Shown in pieces: positions 1 through 10,374 of a DNA stretch of 64,000 nt (positions are counted from its first letter, which is position 1; every line of letters begins with the position of its first letter). Position numbers and translations under genes: made by a program. The notes beneath the pieces were generated by a model. That model saw only the letters and a list, made by a program, of their open reading frames with translations. It was not told where the DNA came from and ran no database searches. This DNA comes from Tritrichomonas musculus (taxonomy: Eukaryota > Parabasalia > Tritrichomonadida > Tritrichomonadidae): assembly GCA_039105265.1 (NCBI GenBank), contig JAPFFF010000020.1, positions 1,257,001 through 1,321,000 on the forward strand, in the 5' to 3' direction.

Positions 1-453
1 CTTATTAATAGTTCAACAATTTCTTTATGGCCTTCTTTTACAGCAAGAATCAACGCCGTATCATTAAATGTTCCAGTTAAATTCCATAAATAATTCAATT
101 ATTCAATCCAATGAAAAAAGTTAGATTTGAATATCATGAATGTTTTTGATTTAAAATGTTACTTGAATGATTAATGTTTTAATTGCTGCATTGACGTCAA
201 TGGTAAATACTGTCAAACAAAGTTTCACAAGTGTGTAATAGTCAAATTCACATAAATAAAAAAACATGTTTTTGTATTTCATGTTTGTTGGGAAAAAACA
301 ATAATTGTGAGATTCAGATGCATAACGATAAAGATTATCATAATATTTATTTTCATTGTTATTTTGTAGATATTCTTCGTTCATTATATTGATCTCAACT
401 AAATTTTTAAAAACGGTCGCCACTGAAATTTGAATTAAAAGAAAAACATTCAA
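1..453 (-). pseudogene. DUF3447/ankyrin gene remnant, 3' part
   Basis: On the minus strand, bases 453-151 encode the end of a DUF3447 domain: NIMNEEYLQ, then YCFFPTNMKYKNMFFYLCEF and the KLCL segment. Bases 150-1 hold one ankyrin-derived unit of the same type as the arrays at 2.9 and 19.9 kb. The piece is a close relative of the C-terminal part of the gene at 4629-5807. Similarity stops just upstream of NIMNEEYLQ, where unrelated sequence takes over, so the 5' part of the gene is absent. At about 453 it meets a plus-strand piece of the same family head to head. DUF3447 proteins in trichomonads normally continue into ankyrin repeats; their function is unknown. It is a host gene fragment and is probably not expressed. 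Confidence 0.7.
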
Positions 454-454
454 A

Positions 455-1442
455 GAGATCTTCTAGAATATCTTGAAGAAGAAAAGAATGTCGAAGAGAA
501 TTTTGAAAACTTTCTTCAAGTTTCCAAAAATCAACAAATTCACGAAAGATCATCATGAAATCAAAGAAAGATTATATTTAATAAATAATATTTCTAATAA
601 TCATCAACGAATTAATAACTTTTATAATAAAGTTGAAAGAATTATTGAATTTGTGAAGATTTATATTACTAAAATAATGAATAATTCAGAAATCTTGGAA
701 CTTTTTAAAAACAACAAACGACATCTTCTATTCTTTATTGAAGAACGAATGATAACTCTTGTTGAATACATTGTATCACGAATAACGAGTGATGAATTTC
801 TTGAAAATAAATATTGTGAATATTTTTCACCAGAAATCAAAGAATTCATCACGAAAGAATTCATTGATAAGTATTCTTGTCAAAATTCAATTTTGAGAGA
901 AGAACATTTAATAAAAGAAATGACAAAAGAAGAAGAATATTTGAATGAACGACGGCGAGAAAGTGAAAATTATAGTTATTTAAGTGAAATTATTCGAAAA
1001 CAAGAAACGAAAAAATTCATTGTTCACGTCAACAGAACAAATTTGTCACTTGAAAGTTACATTGAAGCATCAATTTTTGAAACGAATGAACTCCTGACGA
1101 AAAATAATAAAGAAATCAAAATTATTAATTATGCAGCATTTTTTTGATCAAATGAAATTATCCGTTACATTCACAAGAATGGATTTGAAATGACATCAAA
1201 TATTTGGTATTATGCGATTCATAGTAGAGATGCAGAACTGATCAAATATTTTGAAGACAATGAAATCTCACCACCAAATTGTACATATGAAAGCATTCTT
1301 CGCGAATCGATCAAAAGTCATCATAACGATGTTTCAAGATATATCATCAATTATCTAATTGATGAAGAAGAAATGAAAAATGACATTGAAAATAAATTCG
1401 AAGAAAATCTCTATCGATATAGTTTTGAATATCGCAATTATT

Positions 1443-1443
<1 letters not shown>
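455..1443 (+). pseudogene. DUF3447 gene remnant, 5' and middle part
   Basis: The plus strand reads as a diverged DUF3447 protein similar along its length to the gene at 4629-5807. It has LLEYLEEEKNVEENFENFLQ near 460-520, NNFYNKVERIIEF near 615, LFFIEERMITL near 730, EYFSPEIKEFITKE near 820 and the DUF3447 segment MTSNIWYYAIHSRDAELI at 1190. There is a reading-frame change near 555 and an in-frame TGA at 1147-1149, where the relative has glycine. The gene then runs into a 39-T tract at the point where the family has the codons for NYCFF, and the expected continuation (PTNMKYKN) is not found. It is a degenerate host copy. Confidence 0.7.

Positions 1444-1482
<39 letters not shown>
1444..1482. 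repeat. 39-base T homopolymer at a duplication boundary
   Basis: There are 39 consecutive T bases. It lies exactly between the DUF3447 remnant, whose family has a natural short T run here, and the first base (1483) of the segment repeated at 18398. The second copy of that segment is preceded by a shorter T run of 12 (18385-18396). The length may vary between isolates or be uncertain in the assembly. Confidence 0.95.
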
Positions 1483-1651
1483 CAGAAAACATAAAATACA
1501 AATACATTTTTTATTATTTCTTCTGTAACTTCTTATTTGTGAAACTCAAAAAATAGTCAATTTGTTTAACAAGGAGAATATTTTTCTTTTAACTATTTGA
1601 CAGAAATCAATCAGTATTACAGCATAAAAGAAGGTTATTATGACATCATGA

Positions 1652-1843
1652 TTACAAAATGAATACTTCTTTTGCATGATTTATATATTGTTTTGTTTGA
1701 TCATTTAAAATAAGAACATAAATATCGTCTGGTGCAGGTAAATAAGTTAAAACTTCAGACAAAATTAATGTCAACAATTGTGATCTTGTAAGGTTCTTTG
1801 AAAAGGTCGATTTTTTGTGTAGATATTTGGTCATTATCATCAT
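1652..1843 (-). pseudogene. 63-residue fragment downstream of the PAS-like piece
   Basis: A short minus-strand reading frame contains the hydrophobic stretch SQLLTLILSEVLTYLPAPDD followed by IYVLILNDQTKQYINHAKE. It lies 23 bases past the end of the PAS-like fragment in a different frame. The two could be pieces of one decayed gene, for example one of the large PAS-containing cyclases that are numerous in trichomonads, but that link is an inference. An identical copy is at 18567-18758. No Initiator-like start was seen. Confidence 0.35.
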
Positions 1844-1866
1844 TTTTATTCAGGTCAATGCTATCA

Positions 1867-2304
1867 TTATCTTTTCTTTAATAACAATGATTCAAGAGCT
1901 AATAGATTTTGGTTATCATTATAGTTATCAATGATGCTGCTGAAATTATTTTCCTTTGATTTTTGAATCTCTTTAAATCCATTGTTTCTTTTGCGTTTTT
2001 CTTTTATCAAATAGAAATCACTTGAATTAATGATTGATAATAAATTAGATTGATAAAGTTGTTCTCTAGATAGTCCAAAAAGTTTAGAAGTAGAATAATT
2101 GATAAATTGGATCTGCCAATTTTTATTGAAAGTTATAAATTGGCTAGGATTATAAGTAATATACACTTTTAAAGGTGTCGTATTTTTAAATGTTTTTGAC
2201 TCAAATTGACCTATCATTAACTCAACTAATGATTGATTCTGAACACATGAAATAGGTGGTAATCGTGCAATCAAAATTCTCTCAATATTGAACTCTTCCT
2301 TCAA
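1867..2304 (-). pseudogene. PAS-domain fragment, cyclase-like
   Basis: About 145 codons are open on the minus strand, with no ATG start, so this is an internal gene fragment. Residues 55-95 (FITFNKNWQIQFINYSTSKL, FGLSREQLYQSNLLSIIN) look like a PAS sensory domain: aromatic and polar start, IxFIN strand, then a helix with FG.SREQL. Trichomonads have many large membrane adenylate/guanylate cyclases with PAS domains of this style, so a decayed cyclase is the best guess. No catalytic cyclase domain is present here. The second copy at 18782-19219 differs by K2R and Y48H only. Confidence 0.45.
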
Positions 2305-2789
2305 ATTATTAATAATAAAAATGATAAATTATATTTACTTAACAATGAGAACATTGGTAAATTCAATGGAAGTTATTCAAAAAGTAAAATAAAAAAAATA
2401 AACATTATTATTATCATTGCAATTAATAATCTGAAATTTAAATAGTGAAATCATTGTAGAAAAAATCACACTTTAATTTCAAAAAGTTCATAATATGAAC
2501 TTTCTAGCAAAAAAAAAAATGTTCATCATTTCTAAATATTAGAATTTCAGCTGGTATATCCATTTTTGGTAGGAAATAACAACTTAAATATCCAAGATAT
2601 GGACTGAGAACATCTTTGCAAAGAAAGTTCAAAATCTATGTCATCCTGTTCCTGAATAAAAAGGCTCAATAATATCATAAAAAATATTATTCTATTAAAG
2701 ATTAAAATATAATTTTAATTGTAATGTGGTAATTAATTTTTATTAATCATTAAGACTTCAATTACTCGCCTTAGGGTTTTGCTTTGATC
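2305..2789. other. Intergenic AT-rich sequence inside the duplicated segment
   Basis: No gene is supported. The stretch contains an AT-rich spacer, a short inverted repeat around AGTTCATAATATGAACT (about 2486-2502), and an A run of 9-10 bases. It recurs nearly unchanged at 19220-19700, where the A run is shorter by three bases. Confidence 0.6.
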
Positions 2790-4628
2790 GGTCATTTAGA
2801 TAAAAGATCAACAATTTCTCGATGATTTGTTTCTCTTGCATAGTCAATGGCCGTTTTGTAAAAGAATTATTTCAAAATTTCATAAATCATTCAAGTTTAC
2901 AATATAATAAAAAAAGTTAGATTTGAATATTATGAATGTTTTGATTTAAAATGCCTTGAATGTTGATATCAATGCCTTCTTGTCTTATTAATAGTTCAAC
3001 AATTTCTTTATGGCCGTCTCTTGCAGCATAAATCAACGCCGTATAATTAAATGTTCCAGTTAAATTCCATAAATAATTCAAGTTTGCAATATAATAAAAA
3101 AAGTTAGATTTGAATTTTATGAATGTTTTGATTTAAAATGTTTTGAATGTTGATATCAATGCCTTCTTGTCTTATTAATAGTTCAACAATTTCTTTATGG
3201 CCGTCTCTTGCAGCATAAATCAACGCCGTATTATTAAATGTTCCAGTTAAATTCCATAAATAATTCAAGTTTGCAATATCATGAAAAAAGTTAGATTTGA
3301 ATTTTATGAATGTTTTGATTTAAAATGTTTTGAATGTTGATATCAATGCCTTCTTGTCTTATTAATAGTTCAACAATTTCTTTATGGCCTTCATATGCAG
3401 CAAGAATCAACGCCGTATCATTAAATGTTCCAGTTAAATTTTATAAATAATTCAAGTTTGCAATATCATGAAAAAAGTTAGATTTGAATTTTATGAATGT
3501 TTTGATTTATAATGTTTTGAATATTGATATCAATGCCTTCTTGTCTTATTAATAGTTCAACAATTTCTTTATGGCCTTTATATGCAGCATAATTCAACGC
3601 CGTATTATTAAATGTTCCAGTTAAATTTTATAAATAATTCATGTTTGCAATATAATAAAAAAGTTAGATTTGAATTTCATGAATGTTTTGATTTAAAATG
3701 TTTTGAATGTTGATATCAATACCTTCTTGTCTTATTAATAGTTCAACAATTTCTTTATGGCCTTCATATGCAGCAAGAATCAACGCCGTATTATTAAATG
3801 TTCCAGTTAAATTTTATAAATAATTCAAGTTTGCAATATAATAAAAAAGTTAGATTTGAATTTTATGAATGTTTTGATTTAAAATGTCTTGAATGTTGAT
3901 ATCAATGCCTTCTTGTCTTATTAATAGTTCAACAATTTCTTTATGGCCGTCTTTTGCAGCATAAATCAACGCCGTATAATTAAATGTTCCAGTTAAATTT
4001 TATAAATAATTCAAGTTTGCAATATCATGAAAAAAGTTAGATTTGAATATAATGAATGTTTTGATTTAAAATGCCTTGAATGTTGATATCAATGCCTTCT
4101 TGTCTTATTAATAGTTCAACAATTTCTTTATGGCCGTCTCTTGCAGCATAAATCAACGCCGTATCATTAAATGTTCCAGTTAAATTCCATAAATAATTCA
4201 AGTTTGCAATATAATAAAAAAAGTTAGATTTGAATTTTATGAATGTTTTGATTTAAAATGTTTTGAATGTTGATATCAATGCCTTCTTGTCTTATTAATA
4301 GTTCAACAATTTCTTTATGGCCGTCTCTTGCAGCAAGAATCAACGCCGTATCATTAAATGTTCCAGTTAAATTTTATAAATAATTCAAGTTTGCAATATA
4401 ATAAAAAAAGTTAGATTTGAATTTCATGAATGTTTTGATTTAAAATGTTTTGAATATTGATATCAATGCCTTCTTGTCTTAGTAATAGTTCAACAATTTC
4501 TTTATGGCCCTTTTCTGCAGCAAGAATCAACGCCGTGTCATTAAATGTTCCAGTTAAATTCCATAAATAATTCAAGTTTGCAATATAATCAAAAAAGTTA
4601 GATTTGAATTTTATGAATGTTTTTTGTT
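2790..4628 (-). repeat. Ankyrin-derived tandem array, copy 1 (about 10 units of 186-187 bp)
   Basis: Each unit contains, on the minus strand, one recognisable ankyrin repeat (for example NDTALILAAYEGHKEIVELL followed by RQEGIDINIQN) plus about 87 bp that ends the reading frame or shifts it. Units start near 2959, 3146, 3340, 3526, 3713, 3899, 4085, 4274 and 4461. The unit at about 2790-2880 is different: it reads KTAIDYARETNHREIVDLLS and then stops, which is how the last ankyrin of a trichomonad DUF3447-ankyrin gene usually looks. So the array lies where the ankyrin half of the gene at 4629-5807 should be, but it cannot be read through. The spacer lacks the trichomonad intron signals GTAYGT and ACTAACACACAG. 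Confidence 0.9.
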
Positions 4629-5807
4629 TTAAAATGTTATTTGAATGATTGATGTTTTAATTGCTACATTTATGTCAATGGTTCCCTCAATCAAACAAAG
4701 TTTCACAAGTGTGTAATAGTCAAATTCACATAAATAAAAAAACATGTTTTTGTATTTCATGTTTGTTGGGAAAAAACAATAATTGTGAGATTTAGTTGCA
4801 TATCGAAAAAGATTGTCATAATAGTTGTTTTCAATGTCATTTTGGAGATATTCTTCGTTCATTATATTGTCAATGAGGTAGTTCGAAATATCGTTGTGAT
4901 GACATTTAATCGATTCTTCAAGAATTCTTTTATAGTCATTATATGGTGGTGAAACATGATTGTCTTCAAGATATCTGATCAGTTCTGCATTACAACTGTG
5001 AATACCATAAATCCACATCGATGATGTCAGTTCAACTCCTTTCTTTTCAATGTATTTGATGATGTCATTCGAGCCATAAAATGATGCATATTCAATCAGT
5101 TTAATACCAGATTTATCTGTCAAAAGTCGATTTGTTTCAAAAATTGATTTTTTAATGCAAATTTCGAGTGACAAATTTCTTTGTTCTGTAAATCTGATAA
5201 ATTCTTGAATTTCGTTATTTCGAATCAGTTCACACAAATAATCATCATTCAATCCTTCTCGTCGTTTTTCATAGAAATTGGTTTCAATTTCTTTGTTCAT
5301 CACTTCAATAAATTTATTGTCTTTTAATGATTTATTCTTCCTCCCGTATTTTTCAATGTTTTCTTTTGTGAGAAACCGTTTGATTTCTGGTTGAAAATAT
5401 TCACAATAGTTTTTTTGGACATATTCTGAACTCGTAATTATTGAAAAAATGTGTTCATCAATTATCATCAGTTTTTCTTCAAGAAGAAAGAGAAGGATTC
5501 TCTTGTTATCTTTGAAAATGTTGAATATTTCTGAATTTGGAAAATATTTTTGGAGACCTTGTTTGAATTGTCTTAAAACTCGCTCAACTTTAGAAATAAA
5601 ATTCCGAGAGCGATAATGATTGTTCACAATGCTGTTTATTAATCGTAATAATGCGTTAAATTCATGTTCGTCATTAATTATTTGTTGAGTCGAGACAAGA
5701 TTAATGAAATTTTCATATTTGTCGTCACCATCTGATTCTTCTTCAAGGAATTCCAGAAGTGAATTTTGAATACTTTTCATTTTTTCAACAAATGTTTCAA
5801 AACTCAT
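4629..5807 (-). CDS. DUF3447-domain protein (ankyrin half not continuous)
   Basis: The predicted protein has 392 residues. The frame is open 144 bases further upstream, but the ATG at 5807 (MSFETFVEKMKSIQ) is preferred. It has a TCACATTTC Initiator about 20-25 bases upstream, and the extension is hydrophobic and AT-rich. Residues 1-235 form the variable helical N-terminal half of the family. Residues about 240-330 (SSMWIYGIHSCNAELIRYLE to NDIENNYYDN) are the DUF3447 domain, and the YCFFPTNMKYKNMFFYLCEF segment follows. The frame ends where the ankyrin repeats should begin, and the 186-bp array starts immediately. The family is very large in Trichomonas and has no known function; ankyrin arrays suggest protein binding. 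Expression as a short DUF3447-only protein is possible, but it may be a pseudogene. A 5'-truncated copy is at 25442-26283. Confidence 0.7.
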   Translation of the reverse strand: MSFETFVEKMKSIQNSLLEFLEEESDGDDKYENFINLVSTQQIINDEHEFNALLRLINSIVNNHYRSRNFISKVERVLRQFKQGLQKYFPNSEIFNIFKDNKRILLFLLEEKLMIIDEHIFSIITSSEYVQKNYCEYFQPEIKRFLTKENIEKYGRKNKSLKDNKFIEVMNKEIETNFYEKRREGLNDDYLCELIRNNEIQEFIRFTEQRNLSLEICIKKSIFETNRLLTDKSGIKLIEYASFYGSNDIIKYIEKKGVELTSSMWIYGIHSCNAELIRYLEDNHVSPPYNDYKRILEESIKCHHNDISNYLIDNIMNEEYLQNDIENNYYDNLFRYATKSHNYCFFPTNMKYKNMFFYLCEFDYYTLVKLCLIEGTIDINVAIKTSIIQITF

Positions 5808-5951
5808 TTTTATATAAAAGTATTGAAATGTGATGTAAAAATGATAAAATATGAAATGTGATATGAAAATGATTTCAATCAATTTATCAAATTTGTTAAT
5901 ATCATATTCAATGATATTCCAGTGAATGAAATTGGCATATTTTAGAACCAA

Positions 5952-6507
5952 AAATTGTGGGTTTTGTGTGAAAGAGAGAAAAACGATTATAGAGGCGAAT
6001 TTTATAATAGAAATTTGATTTAAAAAAATAGTTATATATCAATCACTTAATTTCCTTGGGTTCAAAAACCCAAAAACCGCAATTTTTGTTTTTGTGGTGG
6101 GTTTTTATTTTAGATATTATATGTAAGTCGGTTGGCCTCTATATATCATATAAACCCAACAAAAACTAAAATTGTAAAAAAAATTATATCGGAATTATTT
6201 CATATTTTGACAATACATTTTTAACACTTTATATTTTGCAGCATTAAATATTTATATATAATTTTAAAAAATATCAAGCGCTCACGGTAAAATAATTAAG
6301 ATATCTTTGTTTTTGTTATTTTCATTAAAAATCTTGGGTTTTGATATAACTATTTATTTGCATAATGAGTTTTATATTTTTTCAAATGTAAATTTTAATT
6401 ACTAGCAAGACCATATTTATATTCTTTCATTTTTTGATTTGATTTTATAGATATTTTGCAAATATAAAATTTATATTTTATGAGACCACTATCAAAATTT
6501 ACCAGTT
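5952..6507. other. Gene-free AT-rich region upstream of the DUF3447 gene
   Basis: No coding signal was seen. The stretch includes a CCCAAAAACCGCAATTTTTG...GGGTTTTT imperfect inverted repeat near 6069-6107. Otherwise it is low-complexity AT-rich DNA. Confidence 0.5.
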
Positions 6508-6559
6508 TGTGGAACCTACTTTTTGAGCGAAGCTCAAAAAGTAGGTTCGACAAACTGGA
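6507..6559. repeat. Long near-perfect hairpin (about 25-bp arms)
   Basis: CCAGTTTGTGGAACCTACTT then TTTGAGC is followed by GAA and by the reverse complement GCTCAAAAAGTAGGTTCGAC then AAACTGG. The arms are about 25 bp with one mismatch and a 3-base loop. It abuts the left arm of the inverted-repeat element at 6560-7075. A related shorter palindrome (CACTTTTTGAAC TGC GTTCAAAAAGTG) is at 16942-16968. Confidence 0.85.
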
Positions 6560-7075
6560 ATTCTTTTCAATTTCACTTTTTGAATGCGCCTCTTCATTTG
6601 CTGTAGATTAGAAGCTACTTTTTCAATTAAAATATTAAAAAACGGATATGACAAAAAAAATTCTGAGAAATTAATTTTTTATTTATTTTCAAATTTAATT
6701 GTCGAAACTTCAGGAGATACACTTTTAAACCATTTAAAAGCAACTGTTGAGTAAATTGGATTTGATCATAGCCATTATTCTTGGCATTTGTTACGTCGAG
6801 GCGGTGCTCATCAGATATCAATATCAGGATTTTGCGATCCAAAGAGGAAAAAACATTGTTGATGGAAAAGAGAAGTTTATATAAGACACTTTGATGTAGA
6901 TTCCCAAATCACTAGCATTAGAAAAGCAAATATAATATGAAAATAAATAAAAAATTAATTTCTCAGAATTTTTTTGCCATATTCGTTTTTTTTATTTTAA
7001 TTGAAAAAGTAGCTTCCATAATCTACAGCAAATGGAGTGGCAGCCTTCAAAAAGTGAACAATTGAAAAGAATTAA
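6560..7075. mobile_element. Mini-element with about 125-bp inverted repeats
   Basis: The left arm (about 6563-6690, from GAATTCTTTTCAATTTCACT inward) matches the reverse complement of the right arm (about 6937-7073) with a few differences. The unique centre is about 250 bp. The structure resembles a foldback element or a MITE. The centre plus the left arm has a 71-codon minus-strand frame (6842-6627) beginning MDRKILILISDEHRLDVTNA. I do not recognise it, but its centre is less AT-biased than the flanks, so it may be a captured gene fragment. No target duplication was identified. Confidence 0.65.
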
Positions 7076-8534
7076 ATTTTCATATAAAATCAATGAGCTA
7101 TCACAAAATTATTTTCATATAAAAATTTTAGGTAGATCGTAAAATGACTTTTTTTCCGAGATTTTCCTCTCAATTTTTTGAATATTTTTTAATCGTTTTC
7201 ATAATGGCTGTTTATAATAATTTTTATTGATTCTATGTAAGCCCACGGTATGTTATTTCACTATTCTTTTCGGAAAACAGCATCAATTGGTTAGAAACAA
7301 GCTGATATAGGGGACTGAAAGATTGGCAGCTATCCCACATTTGATATTCTTTGTCATTTAATATTTATATAGTAAATGTTTTTTAAATTCAAATTAGCCA
7401 TCAAAGCATGCTTTATGCAACGATTCTGCTCCTTTATAATGAAAATTAAAAAGAATTGAAGGTTTTTTCACACATATATTTCAATATTAGTAATAAGTCA
7501 CAGAATTTTTATTGCCCAGCTGTTTGGTTTTGCATCATTCCCAAAAAAAGCTAAAAAGGCTTTGAAAAAACTATACTTTATTATAATAAATATTTCTTTT
7601 TTACATTATTTATATTTATGTCATTTTACTCCATTTTAAAATTGATAATATCAAAATCTTTAATATATTATGTTTATTTCGATAAGTATTTAAAAAAGCT
7701 CTATTTTAATAAACCATATAAATATAATACGTATTATTTTACCAAAGTTTTTAGGTATTACTTTTTTATCTTTGTAAAAAATGAATATATGATTTTCAAC
7801 TCATATAATTTGCAAATAAGTAAAATTAGGTACGCAAAATAGTCTTTTAACACGATAAATACGTTAAAAACAAGTAGTAAAAGATGATTGAATAGCTTTT
7901 CAAAACTGAAAATTTGTTCCATCTTTTGTAGAGCAATGCTTATAAAATAACCAATTATACAAAGGTGAAAGCTTGTAGATTACATCATATTGCTGCTTGC
8001 TTTTTCAAATTTTGAATCTTTTTAGAGTTATGAAATAACTGAGATTGTACTCATTTGTGGCGATTCTTAGCAGTGTAATCTTTCTTAATAATACCGCCAC
8101 TTGATAATAATTTGCATTTTCATGCATAATTTATCGAATTTCCTTGTTTTTGATGAAAAATATTTTCATTACTTTCTCATTAAAATTATTATAAACCATT
8201 GAATTTTTGTTTTTGGGTTAATTTTGGGCTTAAAAATGATTGATAATATCTCAAAACGTACTGTTAGAAAATTTAATATTTTAATAAATGTATTAAATAA
8301 ATATATCATTAATAATAAATAAATATTCTATATATGCAAGTAGTCGGAGGTCAAAGAGATAAAATATTAAGTCTAAATCATTTTTTAAAGATTTGGATTT
8401 GACTTGGTTTGTTTGGGTTTCGTTTCTTTTGGGATTACCTAATTTCTTCGACCCAAACCCATAAAAATCTGACATTTTTTTGGGTTTCTAAGAAATTGAG
8501 TGAATATTCTAATCAAAAAAATTTTCATTTTTAA
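7076..8534. other. Gene-free AT-rich region
   Basis: I see no supported gene. Two short open frames, at 7618-7842 (plus) and 8293-8475 (minus), have residue composition dictated by AT richness and no family resemblance. The stretch shows no clear repeat linked to other parts of the window. Confidence 0.5.
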
Positions 8535-8642
8535 GGGCGTACGTCCAATTCAATTCTCAGAATTCAATGAGTTTTTTCAAATATTTTTGATCTTTTTTGG
8601 AGTAAAAAAAGTCGAAAAATCAATTATATTTTTGAGGAAATA

Positions 8643-8749
8643 AGTAGTGATATAGAGACGCGTCTGGGTACAAGATAAATTTCATTGTCCCACAGACCTG
8701 AAAACTCAGTCAGTTGACCAATTTTTGACCATCATTTTTGACACAATTG
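8643..8749 (+). repeat. Left terminal inverted repeat of A, outer part
   Basis: AGTAGTGATATAGAGACGCG at 8643 onward is the reverse complement of the outer 107 bases of the right repeat (16545-16651). It ends in CAATTG (8744-8749), the site where the 1.4-kb element inserted. Confidence 0.92.
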
Positions 8750-10161
8750 AAAAAACCCCCTCCAATACCGTTTAAATTTTTTAACAGGTGAAAAAAAATA
8801 GTTATATCTTTTACATTATACCTCATAAAAGAATTATTATAATTAATATAAAATTAGCAAATCCTAAATTTATATTTTTTTTAATTAATTTTGTTCTACA
8901 GTGAAAAAATTTTCTGCATATTAACATATTATATGTTCTAAAAAAAACAATCAAAGTCTTCTGATAGATCCTAATGAAATATATATTTATTTAGATATTG
9001 TATAAAATTTTTGATTTAATTTCATCTCATAAATTTTTAGGTGATGATCATTTTATCTAAATTGGCCATTTTATTGATTTGGCATAGTTTAACTCTAAAT
9101 TAAAGATAAAAACAGAAAAAAATATGCATACTTTGCTAAAATTTATAAAATACAATCAATTCATTGGAAATTATTAAAATAATTAATTTCTGAATTTTTT
9201 TTTTTTTTTAATTTTAGGTAATGTATTGAATAGTTATATTAAACAAAAAGTTTTTTACCATTAAAGAAAAAAATATGAAGTATGATTTAGGTTGTCAAAA
9301 AAAATAATCTTTCAAAAAACACTTTTAGTTCAAACAATTTGGTTGACTGTCGAAATATATTGAGTTGTTGTTTGTTTTATACAATGAAATTCTTTATGAT
9401 TGTTGAAAATTATTGTTCGTTATTTGAATATCCATTATTGAGCAGAATTAATGAAAAAAATTATCAAAATAAAGATTTATAATTTATTAAATAATATTTT
9501 TATTGTTAGAATATATATTAAAAAATATTTATTAAAGAATATTATATTTATATTAATTATTAACAAAGGAAAAACTATTTTTCAAAAAACACGTTTTTTG
9601 TAAAAACGTATTTTTATTGAATATTTGTGGGAGGGGATAGAAAAAACGAGTATTTTTTTATGATTTTTTACAAATATTTGAGAGGGCAATCTAGAAAAAA
9701 CGTATTTTTTTTATTTCACAATGCATTTTGTACGTTATTATATGATAAATTTAATGATAAAAACTATCAAAATAAAGATTTATAATTTATTAAATAATAT
9801 ATTTATTGTTATAAAATTTATTAGAAAATATTTATTAAAAAATATTATATTTATATTAATTATTAACAAAGGAAAAACACTTTTTCAAAAAACACGTTTT
9901 TTGTTAAAAACGTATTTTTATTGAATATTTGTGGGAAGGGATAGAAAAAACGAGTATTTTTATATGAAATCTCATAAATATTTGTGAAGGCTTCTAGAAA
10001 AAACGTATTTTCTTATTTTGAAATTAGTATTTTAAATATCTCATTAAATAATCATAAACATAAAACACTCTATAATTAATATTTGTTTATAAACATAAAT
10101 ACAATTTAATTAAATCGTAAAATTAATTAAACGTCAATACCAGCAAGTTGGAGGGGGTTTT
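8750..10161. mobile_element. 1.4-kb non-autonomous element inserted in the TIR of A
   Basis: The insert starts AAAAAACCCCCTCCAA (8750) and ends TTGGAGGGGGTTTT (10161), giving short inverted termini. It is flanked by CAATTG on both sides (8744-8749 and 10162-10167). The undisturbed right TIR of A has a single CAATTG at the same place, which proves a 6-bp target duplication. The interior is extremely AT-rich and has no credible gene. It holds two tandem copies of a unit of about 300 bp (about 9420-9720 and 9721-10020), each with the strings ATTGAATATTTGTGGGA and ATAGAAAAAACGAGTATTTT. It is a MITE-like passenger that depends on a transposase encoded elsewhere. Confidence 0.88.
9420..10020. repeat. 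Two tandem units of about 300 bp inside the 1.4-kb element
   Basis: TATCAAAATAAAGATTTATA recurs with a period of about 303 bases, together with the downstream AACAAAGGAAAAACWNTTTT, AAAAACACGTTTTTTG and GAAAAAACGAGTATTTTT strings. The first unit and the second differ by scattered substitutions and small length changes, so the duplication is not very recent. Confidence 0.8.
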
Positions 10162-10167
10162 CAATTG

Positions 10168-10343
10168 AATGAGTATTTCTCATCTATTTAATTATCGTTT
10201 TCATAAATTTCGATTAACTTAATAATTTATCCAAAAACTCAAGTATTGATATATAGATGCAAACAGGAACTGGACCCACTAATGAACTTTGTTTATCTGG
10301 CTCAACCTCTTGTTTAGTCACTGAATTTAAGAAATATCAAAAT
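10168..10343 (+). repeat. Left terminal inverted repeat of A, inner part
   Basis: The 176 bases are the reverse complement of 16369-16544. The repeat includes AGGAACTGGACCCACTAATG and ends at GAAATATCAAAAT, 31 bases before the PolB start codon. Confidence 0.92.
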
Positions 10344-10374
10344 AAATACAAATCGAAATTTTTCTCACAATCAA

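Larger units (their letters stand above)
1483..5951. repeat. Segmental duplication, copy 1
   Basis: From base 1483 the sequence is almost base-for-base the same as the segment starting at 18398. Both carry the 63-residue reading frame, the PAS-like fragment, the terminal ankyrin unit, the 186-bp repeat array and the DUF3447 gene, in the same order and orientation. The PAS-like fragments differ at only two residues out of 145. Copy 1 has about 10 array units and copy 2 about 30. The right limit is not visible, because copy 2 is cut at 26283. The spacing would fit a tandem duplication with a period of about 16.9 kb. Confidence 0.9.

Noticed and set aside
1190-1528. Protein with a polyphenylalanine tail
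   Set aside because: The tail is translation of the 39-T run where a DUF3447 remnant meets the duplicated segment.
2790-4628. Spliceosomal introns between ankyrin repeats
   Set aside because: The trichomonad 5' GTAYGT and 3' ACTAACACACAG signals are not in the spacer; kept only as an open question in the findings.
7618-7842. 74-codon gene, plus strand
   Set aside because: Residue content (F, Y, K, N, I) follows AT richness, with no family pattern or promoter signal.
8293-8475. 60-codon gene, minus strand
   Set aside because: Low-complexity translation of AT-rich DNA; no relative in the window.
9721-9924. 67-codon gene inside the 1.4-kb element
   Set aside because: It lies in the second of two tandem units, and the first unit does not preserve the frame.
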